Part shown: positions 6,519-14,077 of the stretch, one piece after another
How the letters are laid out: every line of letters starts with the position of its first letter
Numbering within the stretch: the first letter of the stretch is position 1
Source: Palsa-870 sp035937155
GTDB taxonomy: Bacteria > Chloroflexota > Dormibacteria > Dormibacterales > Dormibacteraceae
NCBI GenBank assembly: GCA_035937155.1
Contig: DASYVJ010000096.1
Location: 3,792-67,791 of the forward strand
Length of the DNA: 64,000 nucleotides
Reading direction: 5' to 3'
Program-made: the position numbers and the translations under genes
Notes under the pieces: model-generated
The model's input: the letters and a program-made list of their open reading frames with translations, nothing else
Told to the model about the DNA's origin: nothing
Databases searched by the model: none

Positions 6519-8336
6519 GTGAAGCCCTTACTGGCTCGGCTGGGCGTGACCTTGGTCGCGGTGACGATGCCGTTCGTAAGCCCGACGCCGGCCGCTGCCC
6601 AGCCCCCGCCAGGCACCAACTGCGCGGTGTTTCCGGCCGACAACATCCTCAACACGGACGTGTCTGGATTGCCCGTCAATGGTCAGAGCCAGACCTGGTT
6701 GAGCAACATGACACAGGCCACGAACCTGCACCCCGATTTCGGCACCTTCGCACAGTGGTATGGGATCCCAACCAACGTGGCGCCGCCACCCTCAGGCGGC
6801 GTGACGCCAACTTTCACCTTCAACTCCGAAAGTGATCACCCCTCCGAGGGATATCCGATCGATCAGAACACTCTGATCGAAGGCGGGCCTGCAGCGCCAA
6901 GTGGCAGTGACCGGCACGCACTTGTCGTCAACAAGAACATCTGCAAGCTGTACGAGATCTACAACTTGCAGAATTTCTCTAACGGGCAAACGCCTACTGC
7001 CGGTTCAGGTGCCGTATGGGATTTGCGCTCGAACGCGATGCGACCCATCGGCTGGACCTCGGCAGACGCAGCCGGACTTCCAATCACGCCACTGTTGCTC
7101 CGGCCGGACGAGATCCTGGCGGGAAGCATCGCGCACGCGATCCGCTTCACAACGCATTGCACACACAGTTACGTCTGGCCGGGTTCACACGATGCGGGTT
7201 TGTGCGGCACGGGCTTCCCACCGATGGGGGCTCGGTTCCGGCTTCGGGCCGGCTTCAACATCTCGAGCTTCAGCGCGAACACGCAGAGCGTCCTCCGCGC
7301 CTTCCAGCATTACGGTCTCGTCCTCGCGGACAACGGTGCGGACTGGTACTTCCAGGGCGCCACCGATGCCTGGTGGGGTACCACGGCAGGCGCTCAGGTA
7401 ATCAGCGAGTTGAAAACGATTCCGGCCGCGCAGTTCGACGCCGTCGACGAAGGCGCTCTTCAGGTCGCGCCAGCCTCTTATCAGGCGAACGCGATGGCGA
7501 GCCAGACTGGCTCTTTTGCCGGCGCGCCGGCGGCTACCGCATGGGCGGTCAACCGATTGGACGTAGTGGGGGTCGGTGTCGATCAACAGCTGTGGCATCG
7601 CTCGTGGGACGGGACCACGTGGAGTGCCTGGGATGCGCAGGGCGGACGCGTGACCGCGGATCCAGGCGCCGTTTCGTGGACGGCCGGACGCCTCGACGTT
7701 TTCGGACGAGGGGCAGACGGGGCGCTGTGGCACAAGTGGCTTGATAACGGCACGTGGAGCGCCTGGCAATCGGTCGGCGGTCAGCTCATTGGAGGCCCGT
7801 CAGCGGCCTCGGCTGCGTCCGGACACCTCGACGTGTTCGTGGTGGGGACCGATCGTGCGTTGTGGCACCGTTCGTGGGACGGCGTGAGCTGGACGGCCTG
7901 GGACTCGCTCGGTGGCATCCTCACGTCCGATCCAACGGCCGCATCGGCGGGCAGCAACCTGCTGGACGTCTTTGGTCGGGGTACCGACAACCAGGTCTGG
8001 CACCGGTCATGGAACGGATCCGTATGGAGTGCGTGGCAGCCGCTGGGCGGCATCCTGACGTCCGCACCGGTCGTGGCGGCTCAAGGACCGAATCGTCTGG
8101 ACCTGTTTGGGCGCGGGACCGATAACCAACTCTGGCATCGGGCATGGAATGGCACTCAATGGGCCGCGTGGGATCCTCTAGTCGGGACCCTCACTTCGAG
8201 CCCCGGGGCATCGTCTTGGGGGATCAACCGTGTCGATGTATTCGTGCGCGGCACCGATATGCAGGCATGGCACAAGTGGTGGGACGGGACCGCCTGGAGC
8301 TCCTGGCAGCAGGTCGTCGGGCCTCCAGGCGGCTAG
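6519..8336 (+). CDS. Secreted protein with a PLL-like beta-propeller lectin domain
   Basis: The 605-residue product has a signal peptide (residues 1-27, ending SPTPAAAQ). Residues about 35-325 form a domain seen in secreted proteins of soil bacteria (PADNILNTDVSGLPV, ESDHPSEGYPI, DRHALVVNKNICKLYE, WDLRSN, ADAAGLPI); its activity is unknown to me. Residues about 340-603 hold six repeats of roughly 45 residues, each with LDVFGRGTDNQLWHRSW and WSAWDPLGG, the signature of PLL-type (Photorhabdus lectin-like, DUF346) propellers that bind fucose or other sugars on a surface. The repeats are also visible in DNA from 7540 to 8330. Start is GTG 6519 without a clear Shine-Dalgarno. It stands alone between the two tRNA-derived repeats, which could mean acquisition as a cargo gene. 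Confidence 0.82.
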   Translation: MKPLLARLGVTLVAVTMPFVSPTPAAAQPPPGTNCAVFPADNILNTDVSGLPVNGQSQTWLSNMTQATNLHPDFGTFAQWYGIPTNVAPPPSGGVTPTFTFNSESDHPSEGYPIDQNTLIEGGPAAPSGSDRHALVVNKNICKLYEIYNLQNFSNGQTPTAGSGAVWDLRSNAMRPIGWTSADAAGLPITPLLLRPDEILAGSIAHAIRFTTHCTHSYVWPGSHDAGLCGTGFPPMGARFRLRAGFNISSFSANTQSVLRAFQHYGLVLADNGADWYFQGATDAWWGTTAGAQVISELKTIPAAQFDAVDEGALQVAPASYQANAMASQTGSFAGAPAATAWAVNRLDVVGVGVDQQLWHRSWDGTTWSAWDAQGGRVTADPGAVSWTAGRLDVFGRGADGALWHKWLDNGTWSAWQSVGGQLIGGPSAASAASGHLDVFVVGTDRALWHRSWDGVSWTAWDSLGGILTSDPTAASAGSNLLDVFGRGTDNQVWHRSWNGSVWSAWQPLGGILTSAPVVAAQGPNRLDLFGRGTDNQLWHRAWNGTQWAAWDPLVGTLTSSPGASSWGINRVDVFVRGTDMQAWHKWWDGTAWSSWQQVVGPPGG

Positions 8337-8370
8337 ATTTCGCCTCCACGCGGGACGAGGTCAGAGTCCG

Positions 8371-8485
8371 TGGTGGGCCGCAATGGACTCGAACCACCTA
8401 CCTCCGCGGTAACAGCCCCTGAGCGCTGCGCCAACGATCTCAGGGAACTCGGCTTGGACGAGCGCTGCAGCCGGTGTTATGTGGT
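8371..8485 (-). repeat. 115-bp repeat, copy B, starting with the 3' half of tRNA-Ile
   Basis: Same architecture and exact length as copy A: tRNA-Ile 3' half with CCA (8371-8415 in plus coordinates, two mismatches in the acceptor region), AGCGCTGC motifs, diverged centre, then GTGTTATGTGGT at 8474-8485. Copies A and B are direct repeats 2.14 kb apart and enclose only the lectin gene. The intact tRNA-Ile lies 415 nt further on in the same orientation. Confidence 0.65.
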
Positions 8486-8493
8486 AAGCGCGC

Positions 8494-8576
8494 CTCAGCC
8501 CAACTTGAAGTCGGCGAGCATCGTCTTGTAGTCCGCCTGCAGCGCAGCGGCACAAGCTGCACGAGCGCCGGTCTTA
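8494..8576 (-). pseudogene. Possible remnant of a coding region (C-terminal end)
   Basis: The minus strand reads RAACAAALQADYKTMLADFKLG then stop, which looks like the C-terminus of an ordinary alanine-rich protein, but the frame is closed by a stop just upstream and has no start codon. It lies between the repeat B and the short membrane ORF and may be the tail of a gene disrupted by the repeat. Evidence is only composition, so confidence is low. Confidence 0.2.
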
Positions 8577-8711
8577 GTGACTAATTAGCTCGTGATAGAT
8601 CGCGACCAGATTTGGGAGTAGAACAACGACCGTGAAAGCGACAACGGCTAGGCCAGCTGCTACAACAGCGAAGGCTTTCAAATCAAGGTGTCGGCGATTA
8701 CCACGTCTCAT
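8574..8711 (-). CDS. Possible 45-aa single-helix membrane protein
   Basis: The short frame starts MRRGNRRHLDLKAFAVVAAG: a basic N-terminus, then about 22 hydrophobic residues (AFAVVAAGLAVVAFTVVVLLP) and a short polar tail ending ELISH. This is the pattern of a small type II membrane protein. No Shine-Dalgarno precedes the ATG, and no family is recognised. The local GC content is lower than that of the neighbours. It could be a chance hydrophobic frame in a rearranged region. Confidence 0.3.
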   Translation of the reverse strand: MRRGNRRHLDLKAFAVVAAGLAVVAFTVVVLLPNLVAIYHELISH

Positions 8712-8899
8712 GCGGTGAGCGTACTACGTGACAGCCAAGGACCCCCAAGGAAGGTGCGTTCAGATACGTGTCAGTTGCGGCTGGTAGCCCTACCCGCGGC
8801 GCTCGATCACTTGCGATGTGGTTAGCGCCACCTAGGAGGCTTGCGAGCGCTGCGCATAACGAAATGCGGCGTTGTCGGGCTTGGCTGAGATCGAAAGAC

Positions 8900-8975
8900 T
8901 GGTGGGCCGCGGTGGACTCGAACCACCTACCTCCGCGTTATCAGCACGGCGCTCTGCCAGTTGAGCTAGCGGCCC
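8900..8975 (-). tRNA. tRNA-Ile (GAU)
   Basis: On the minus strand the sequence folds as a full cloverleaf: acceptor GGGCCGC pairs with GCGGCCC, D-arm GCTC...GAGC, anticodon loop CTGATAA (GAT, read GAU), variable loop, T-arm GGTGG-TTCGAGT-CCACC, discriminator A and an encoded CCA (complement of TGG at 8900-8902). Its 3' half is the source of the duplicated segments at 6230 and 8371. Confidence 0.95.
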
Positions 8976-9117
8976 ATGGCCCAGCGGGTCGAGCAAGCTC
9001 GATCCCAGGAATTGTGAGTCTACTGGGTCGCTCGACTGGATGAGGCCGCTCTTAACCCGGGACCTGGTCCGGGACGGAGCGCTCCCATAACTTAGGCGGT
9101 CAGGTGGCGGAAAAAAT

Positions 9118-9195
9118 TGGCAGGGGCGGAAGGATTCGAACCCTCGGCCCTCGGTTTTGGAGACCGATGCTCTGACCAGACTGAGCTACGCCCCT
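9118..9195 (-). tRNA. tRNA-Trp (CCA)
   Basis: Minus-strand cloverleaf with acceptor AGGGGCG/CGCCCCU, anticodon stem TCGGT/ACCGA and loop CTCCAAA giving anticodon CCA for tryptophan, T-loop TTCGAAT, discriminator G and encoded 3' CCA (complement of TGG, 9118-9120). It lies 142 nt upstream of tRNA-Ile on the same strand and the two may be cotranscribed. Confidence 0.95.
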
Positions 9196-9258
9196 ATCGG
9201 GCTCGAATTCTAACCGACACCAAATGCCTCACTTCCGCCGGCGATTAGCATCGGAGGA

Positions 9259-9990
9259 GTGCCTGAGGACGACCTGCCCGTTCTGATCGTGGGGGACATC
9301 CACGGCGACCTCGAGCGGCTGTTCGAAGCACTGAAGCCGTATCCCGCGGACGCGTGGCGCACGATCTTCCTCGGCGACCTCATCGACTACGGGCCGTTCG
9401 GCGTCGGCGCTCTGCGCTACGCGCGCGACCGAGCCAACTCGCTTGTGATACTCGGCAACCACGAGGTCGCCATGCTCTGGGCGCTGCGAGATCCGACCCG
9501 CATCGGGTTCTGGATGGGCATCGGAGGCCAGCGCCACGACCTCGACGAGCTCGGGCGAGACCCTTTGCTGCAGGAATGGATGCGCGCGCGACCCGCGCTG
9601 ATCAAGCTTCCCGATGGCACACTCGCGCAGCACTGCGGAAGCGACGCGTACGCGACCCTGCTGGAGAAAAGCGCGCCGGACCCGATCGACGCCATCAATT
9701 CCCAGGTGCACGAAATGCTCTCCGCTGGAGCCGAATCTGAGTTGTGGGAAATGCTCAGCGGTCGCAACATCCTCCCCACCCAGCCCGAGCGGCTGGACCG
9801 TTGGCTCGAGCTCACCGGCAGCCGGCGCGTCGTCTTCGGCCACAACCCTCATCGCGGTGCGCGGCCCGAGAGCAACCACGGCGGCAGGGCGCTGAACTTC
9901 GACGGCGGATTCAGCCGCTTTCATATGAAGTTCCGACGCCACACGCCACTCGGCGCAACAGTCGCGCCCCTGCCGCCGATCGCTGACTAG
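9259..9990 (+). CDS. Calcineurin-like metallophosphoesterase
   Basis: The 243-residue protein has the metallophosphoesterase motifs in order: GDIHGDLERL (residues 13-22), GDLIDYGPFG (about 40-49), GNHEVAM (about 71-77) and a C-terminal FGHNPH (about 194-199). These supply the Asp, His and Asn ligands of a two-metal centre that hydrolyses phosphate mono- or diesters. The compact single-domain size resembles PPP-like symmetrical Ap4A hydrolases and protein phosphatases, but the substrate cannot be assigned. The first usable start is GTG 9259; a GGAGGA tract abuts it directly, which is too close for a normal Shine-Dalgarno. It ends 4 nt inside the convergent MGMT gene. Confidence 0.85.
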   Translation: MPEDDLPVLIVGDIHGDLERLFEALKPYPADAWRTIFLGDLIDYGPFGVGALRYARDRANSLVILGNHEVAMLWALRDPTRIGFWMGIGGQRHDLDELGRDPLLQEWMRARPALIKLPDGTLAQHCGSDAYATLLEKSAPDPIDAINSQVHEMLSAGAESELWEMLSGRNILPTQPERLDRWLELTGSRRVVFGHNPHRGARPESNHGGRALNFDGGFSRFHMKFRRHTPLGATVAPLPPIAD

Positions 9991-10769
9991 GCGACTGCGG
10001 CGGGGCGGCACACCTTGCACGGCCGGAAGCCTGAAGCACGAGCGCTCGCCTCGTCATGAAGCCAGACGATGTTCTTCTCGAGCGCGCGGCGCCCTGTTTG
10101 GCAAGTCGGAAAGCAAAAGATCTTGGTCGTCTTCACACCCTGGTAGCGAACGCCCGCGCGGGCCAGCTCCTCGAGGCGATTCAGACGCACGCCCTCGAGC
10201 GTGAGGATCGCGCGTTTCGCCTCAGGACCGCCGCCACCGTAGTTGCCGATCTTTCCGTCGGTGCGCACCACGCGATGGCATGGAATGAAGTACAGGATGG
10301 GGTTGTTGGCCAGCGCGGTTCCTACCGCGCGCACGGCCGCCGGATGGCCGATCTCGCGAGCGACCCAGCCGTACGGACGAACCTCACCCCGCGGAATCTC
10401 ACGCGTCTTACGCAGCACCGCCTGCTCGAAAGGAGTCAGGCCGCGCAAGTCAAACCGCATCCTCCGCCGGCCCTGGAGCTCGTCCTTGATCTTTTCCGCG
10501 AGGTCGGCCGGTGCGTTCGCGGCCACCACCGGCCGGCCGACCTCCTTGCGAAACCAGGCCTCGAATTCGGCGCCCGAGGCGGAGCGCGAGGCGGAGCGCG
10601 AGGCGGCGGAGATGCCCTGGCCGTTCCAGGCCACGTAAACCGAACCGAGCACCGTTTCGAAACGCGCATACGAGTCGGTCATACCGACGTGGGCCAGCAG
10701 GCGGTCGGCGAATCCGGCTGGGGCCTTCGCCTCGCCCAGTTTCTTGAGGTCAGTCGTCAGAGTGCTCAT
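9987..10769 (-). CDS. Methylated-DNA-protein-cysteine methyltransferase with C-terminal Ada zinc domain
   Basis: The 260-residue protein repairs O6-methylguanine by irreversible transfer of the methyl group to its own cysteine. The MGMT core occupies residues about 95-200, with the active-site IPCHRVV and the NYGGG turn. Residues about 207-257 (KTTKIFCFPTC, then GFRPCKVCRP) match the four-cysteine zinc domain of Ada, which accepts methyl groups from DNA phosphotriesters. In E. coli Ada that domain is N-terminal; here it is C-terminal and the AraC-type DNA-binding part is absent. A serine/arginine spacer of tandem repeats lies near residue 57. The start overlaps the end of the upstream ECF sigma gene by 20 nt, so the two are translated together. 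Confidence 0.9.
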   Translation of the reverse strand: MSTLTTDLKKLGEAKAPAGFADRLLAHVGMTDSYARFETVLGSVYVAWNGQGISAASRSASRSASGAEFEAWFRKEVGRPVVAANAPADLAEKIKDELQGRRRMRFDLRGLTPFEQAVLRKTREIPRGEVRPYGWVAREIGHPAAVRAVGTALANNPILYFIPCHRVVRTDGKIGNYGGGGPEAKRAILTLEGVRLNRLEELARAGVRYQGVKTTKIFCFPTCQTGRRALEKNIVWLHDEASARASGFRPCKVCRPAAVA

Positions 10770-11265
10770 CGTCGTCTCCTCTCAGCAATTTGAGTCCTCG
10801 ATGTACGTTCGCTTTCACCGTCCCGACCGGCTGCCCGAGCGCGTCCGCCGCCTCCTGGTAGGAGAGCTCCTGGACATGACGCAGGACGACCGCGTCTCGA
10901 TAGCGGGTCGGTAGCGCCGCCACCCGCACGGCAAGTGCATCCATCTCCATTTTCAGAATGGCGTCGTCCTCTGGCCCTAGAGCGTGGTCGGGCTCGCTCC
11001 CGTTCAGCTCGACCAGGCGGGGCCGGATCCCTCGCACGCGATTGCGCGCCACGTTCAGCGCGATCTGATGCAACCAGGGCTTCTGCTTCAGGTCCCTGAT
11101 GCGGTCAGGCGGATACGTGACCAGGGCACGGTATGCGCGCAGGAACGTGTCCTGCGCGACCTCTTCGGCGTCGTGACGGTTGCCGGTGAGAGCGAGCCCA
11201 AAAGCAAAGACTCGGTTCTGATGCTCGTGCACCATCCGCTCGAACAGGCGCTCGGTTCCGTCCAT
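10750..11265 (-). CDS. ECF RNA polymerase sigma factor (sigma-70 family)
   Basis: The 171-residue protein has region 2 (FERMVHEHQNRVFAFGLALTGNRHDAEEVAQDTFLRAYRAL) and region 4 (LPTRYRDAVVLRHVQELSYQEAADALGQPVGTVKANVHRGLKLL), with no region 3, as in ECF sigma factors. ATG 11265 is preferred (purine-rich AGGGGAGTG upstream); an earlier in-frame start at 11310 would add residues derived from the adjacent palindromic repeat. The following overlapping gene is not an anti-sigma factor but the MGMT-Ada repair protein, which hints at control of alkylation response. A divergent ECF gene starts 124 nt away. Confidence 0.9.
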   Translation of the reverse strand: MDGTERLFERMVHEHQNRVFAFGLALTGNRHDAEEVAQDTFLRAYRALVTYPPDRIRDLKQKPWLHQIALNVARNRVRGIRPRLVELNGSEPDHALGPEDDAILKMEMDALAVRVAALPTRYRDAVVLRHVQELSYQEAADALGQPVGTVKANVHRGLKLLRGDDDEHSDD

Positions 11266-11297
11266 CACTCCCCTAAACACACGCCGGAGGCAGGTAG

Positions 11298-11345
11298 TTG
11301 CATTCTCCATCCCCGTTAGGGGGAGGGCTTGGGTGGGGGGTCACC
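11298..11345. repeat. GC-rich palindromic repeat between divergent ECF genes
   Basis: The segment contains CCCCGTTAGGGGGAGGG followed by GGGTGGGGGGTCACCC. It belongs to the same loose family as the copies at 12024, 27620, 29455, 42686 and 51382 (C-run, short loop, G-run, then GGGTGGGG). It separates the two divergent sigma factor promoters. Confidence 0.5.
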
Positions 11346-11389
11346 CATTGGAACCGCGCTGGGGTGATCGGTGTAGAAGATACGTTCCG

Positions 11390-11953
11390 ATGGAGGGCCG
11401 ACCTGAGGACGATTCCGAGCTGTTTACACGCGCCCAGCGCGGAGATACGGCCGCCTATGAGGAGATCGTGCGCCACTACCAGCAAGTTGCTTTCCGGACC
11501 GCCTACATGATCACCGGCTCGGCCGCCGAGGCGGAAGACGCCGCCCAGGACGGATTCATGAAGGCATACCGGGCGCTCGACCGCTTCAGGCCGGGGGCGC
11601 CTCCCCGGCCGTGGCTGCTGCGCATCATCGCCAACGAGGCGCGGAACCGGGTTCGCTCCACCCAGCGCCGGCACGGGCTCGAGCTGCGCTTGGCGGAGGG
11701 ATTCCGCCCGGGGGATGCGGCCCCATCCCCCGAGGCGGCATCCGTCGCGGCCGAAGACACCCAGCGGCTGCTCCAGCTGGTCAACGGGCTGGCTGAGGAG
11801 GATCGGCTGGTGATCACGAGCCGGTATTTCCTAGAGCTCAGCGGCGAGGAAACCGCGGCGGCACTCGGCATCCCCGAAGGCACTGTCAAGTCGCGTCTGT
11901 CACGAGCTCTGGCACGCCTGCGAGCGACGATGGAGGAGGGGCCTCGTGGCTGA
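11390..11953 (+). CDS. ECF RNA polymerase sigma factor
   Basis: The 187-residue protein carries region 2 (LFTRAQRGDTAAYEEIVRHYQQVAFRTAYMITGSAAEAEDAAQDGFMKAYRAL) and region 4 (GLAEEDRLVITSRYFLELSGEETAAALGIPEGTVKSRLSRALARL). I choose ATG 11390 because family similarity begins there; the in-frame upstream extension to 11333 would read through the palindromic repeat. There is no Shine-Dalgarno, and an AT-rich GTAGAAGATA lies just upstream, consistent with a leaderless or near-leaderless message. The stop overlaps the GTG of the following membrane protein by 8 nt, the normal sigma/anti-sigma arrangement. Confidence 0.9.
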   Translation: MEGRPEDDSELFTRAQRGDTAAYEEIVRHYQQVAFRTAYMITGSAAEAEDAAQDGFMKAYRALDRFRPGAPPRPWLLRIIANEARNRVRSTQRRHGLELRLAEGFRPGDAAPSPEAASVAAEDTQRLLQLVNGLAEEDRLVITSRYFLELSGEETAAALGIPEGTVKSRLSRALARLRATMEEGPRG

Positions 11954-12770
11954 GCTGGAGCAGCAGCTGACCGCCCTTGCCGCCGAGCTCGACTGGCCGC
12001 CCACGCCTAATCTCGCCGGCAGAAGTTACCTCCCCGCTCGCCGGGGAGGACACATTTGGGGTCCCCGCGCCCTTGGTGCGCGGGGTAAGCCCGGGTGGGG
12101 GGATGCCTTTGGCGCAAGTACTCGGCGCAGATGGGCGCTCGCTGCCGCTGCCCTTGTCATCGCGAGTGCTGCGTTGGTCGCCTATCAACCCTCCCGCGAG
12201 GCGATCGCGAGCTGGGTCAACGTTCATATCCTTTTCCAGCGCGTCCACGTTTTGCCGACACCCTCTCCGCTGCCACCCGGCCCGCTGGGAGAGAGGCTCG
12301 GCCTGGGCGGCCGGACGACGCTGGGCGAGGCACAGAGACAGGTGACCTGGCAGATCACGATCCCCGCATCGCTGGGCCAGCCCGATGAGGTCTATCTCCA
12401 GCTTCCCCCCACGGGGCCAGAGAAAGGCGAGGTCACGCTGGTTTACTCCACGCGGCCTGGCATTTCGGTCGCGGGAGAGACGGGCGTGGCAGTGCTCGTC
12501 ACCGAGGCGCGAGGCGCGGTCAACAAGAACTTCTTCGGCAAGATGCTCGGGCCGGACACCACACTCGAGGAGGTCACGGTCGCAGGGCATCAGGGCTACT
12601 GGATCGCAGGGGCCCCGCATAACTTCGTGTTCATCGACGCGACTGGGAACGTGCGATACGAGACGATGCGCCTGGCCACCAACACGCTGATCCTCGACGA
12701 GGGCGGCACGGTCGTGCGCATCGAGGGCAACCTCACCAAAGCCCAGGCCATAGCAATCGCCACGTCCTAG
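11946..12770 (+). CDS. Membrane-anchored anti-sigma-like protein with a repeat inserted in its coding sequence
   Basis: The 274-residue protein starts with a short helical segment (ELEQQLTALAAELDWPPTPNL), as in anti-sigma factors, has one membrane helix (about 61-80, WALAAAALVIASAALVAY) and an extracytoplasmic domain ending in GYWIAGAPHNFVF and NTLILDEGGTVVRIEGNLTKAQAIAIA, a C-terminal motif common in DUF4367-like anti-sigma partners. Residues about 26-58 (YLPARRGGHIWGPRALGARGKPGWGD) are encoded by a double hairpin of the palindromic repeat family and look inserted between the N-terminal helix and the membrane helix. It is coupled to the ECF gene by an 8-nt overlap. Start GTG 11946. Confidence 0.78.
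   Translation: MAELEQQLTALAAELDWPPTPNLAGRSYLPARRGGHIWGPRALGARGKPGWGDAFGASTRRRWALAAAALVIASAALVAYQPSREAIASWVNVHILFQRVHVLPTPSPLPPGPLGERLGLGGRTTLGEAQRQVTWQITIPASLGQPDEVYLQLPPTGPEKGEVTLVYSTRPGISVAGETGVAVLVTEARGAVNKNFFGKMLGPDTTLEEVTVAGHQGYWIAGAPHNFVFIDATGNVRYETMRLATNTLILDEGGTVVRIEGNLTKAQAIAIATS
12024..12108. repeat. Palindromic repeat inside the anti-sigma coding region
   Basis: Two hairpins lie in tandem: CCTCCCCG-ctcgc-CGGGGAGG, then CCCCGCGC-ccttggt-GCGCGGGG, followed by GGGTGGGGGG. The same GGGTGGGG tail occurs at 11325 and in the other family members. It stays in frame with the host gene over its whole length. Confidence 0.6.
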
Positions 12771-12817
12771 GGGAACCGCACCGCCTCCACCGGTGTATGA
12801 GAGGCGAGGTGAAGAGC

Positions 12818-14077
12818 ATGCGAAGTTTGGTCACGATGGTTTGCCTGGCGGTCCTGGTTGCGGCTTGCGGGCGCGCGCCCGGGAGTCCGGTAGCGAGCGG
12901 CGACTACAAGCTATACGAGGCGGTCAGCGACCGTTCTCAGATTGCGGTCATCGACGCGCGCTCTCACAACATCGAGCGCTGGCTCGAGCTCGGCGCGCCG
13001 GCGCCTGACTGGAAGCGTCTGTACTCGATCGCCGGCACCAGCCTCAATGCCGTCGACCCGCTAACTGGCGCGGCGGTTGGATCATTACAGCTGCCGGGCT
13101 ACTACCACCTGCCTAGCGTCACCATGAGCGGCATGCCCGGCGGCCTATCGCAGAACGGCGCATACATCGTGGTCGAGTCGTTCGAAGACACTCCAAACGG
13201 ACCTCCCAGCGCGTCGCACTTTCTTGTCATCAACACCTCCCTCAACTCCAGCCCGAAGCGGGTCGACCTCAAGGGTTACTACGCGTTCGACGCGATCAGC
13301 AACGAGGGTGGACGGCTCTACCTGATCGAATACGTAACTCGTACGGACTACCGCGTCCGCTATTACGACGTCGGCGCGGGCCAGATGTATCCCAATGTCA
13401 TCGTCGATAAGGCGAACCCAAGCGAAGCGATGAACGGCGTCAAGCTGTCAGGCGTTCCGTCGCGTGACGGGGGCTATCTCTACAGCGTCTACGCTCGAGA
13501 GACCGGCAGTCCGTTCATCCACGCCCTCGACCTGTCGGGCTCGCCGTTTGCGTTCTGCATCGACCTTCCGGGCTCCGGTTACTCATCGGGCGACGTTGCC
13601 GGCCCGTTCCATTGGTCGCTGGCGATGACCGCCGACGGGTCGCACCTGTACGCGGCCAACGGTGTACTCGGAGTGGTGAGTGAGATCAAAACCGACACGA
13701 ACAACTCGGTGCCCGGGGTAGCACGATCTGTGCACATCGACTCGGGCAAGACAGTCGCGAGCATCTTCGCCCAGGACGTTCAGGCCAAGGAATTCGGCGC
13801 CAACGCTGCCGTGGTCAGCCTGGATGGAAAGACTCTTGTCACTTCCGGCAGCTCAGGCATTGTATCGATCGACACCGCAGGCTTGCGCGTGAGTGCGCAT
13901 GCATTGGACAACTGGAACGTGTGGAGCCTCACCCTCAGCCCCGATGGCAAGCTGCTGTACGTGCTGAGCGACGCGGGCATGCTCGCCGAGGTATCAATGG
14001 ACTCGCGGCAGGTCACCGCGACGTTCAATCCCCACGCGGGCAACCCGATGGACCTCATGCGGGTGGCGGCGGTTTAG
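12818..14077 (+). CDS. Beta-propeller lipoprotein of unknown function
   Basis: The 419-residue product begins MRSLVTMVCLAVLVAAC, a lipoprotein signal with lipobox LVAAC, so it should be anchored outside the cytoplasmic membrane. The rest consists of repeated strand units resembling YncE or lactonase-type propellers (IAVIDARSHNIERWLEL, SLAMTADGSHLYAANGVLGVV, VVSLDGKTLVTSGSSGIVSID, SLTLSPDGKLLYVLSDAGMLAEV). No catalytic motif is recognised. ATG 12818 is preceded by GAGGTGAAGAG, a better start than the in-frame ATG at 12797. It follows the anti-sigma gene by 47 nt and could be under the same ECF control. Confidence 0.72.
   Translation: MRSLVTMVCLAVLVAACGRAPGSPVASGDYKLYEAVSDRSQIAVIDARSHNIERWLELGAPAPDWKRLYSIAGTSLNAVDPLTGAAVGSLQLPGYYHLPSVTMSGMPGGLSQNGAYIVVESFEDTPNGPPSASHFLVINTSLNSSPKRVDLKGYYAFDAISNEGGRLYLIEYVTRTDYRVRYYDVGAGQMYPNVIVDKANPSEAMNGVKLSGVPSRDGGYLYSVYARETGSPFIHALDLSGSPFAFCIDLPGSGYSSGDVAGPFHWSLAMTADGSHLYAANGVLGVVSEIKTDTNNSVPGVARSVHIDSGKTVASIFAQDVQAKEFGANAAVVSLDGKTLVTSGSSGIVSIDTAGLRVSAHALDNWNVWSLTLSPDGKLLYVLSDAGMLAEVSMDSRQVTATFNPHAGNPMDLMRVAAV

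Noticed and set aside
6519..8336. CRISPR-like or tandem DNA repeat array at 7540-8330
   Set aside because: The periodicity of about 135 nt reflects protein propeller blades in an open frame, with third-position divergence, not spacers between identical repeats.
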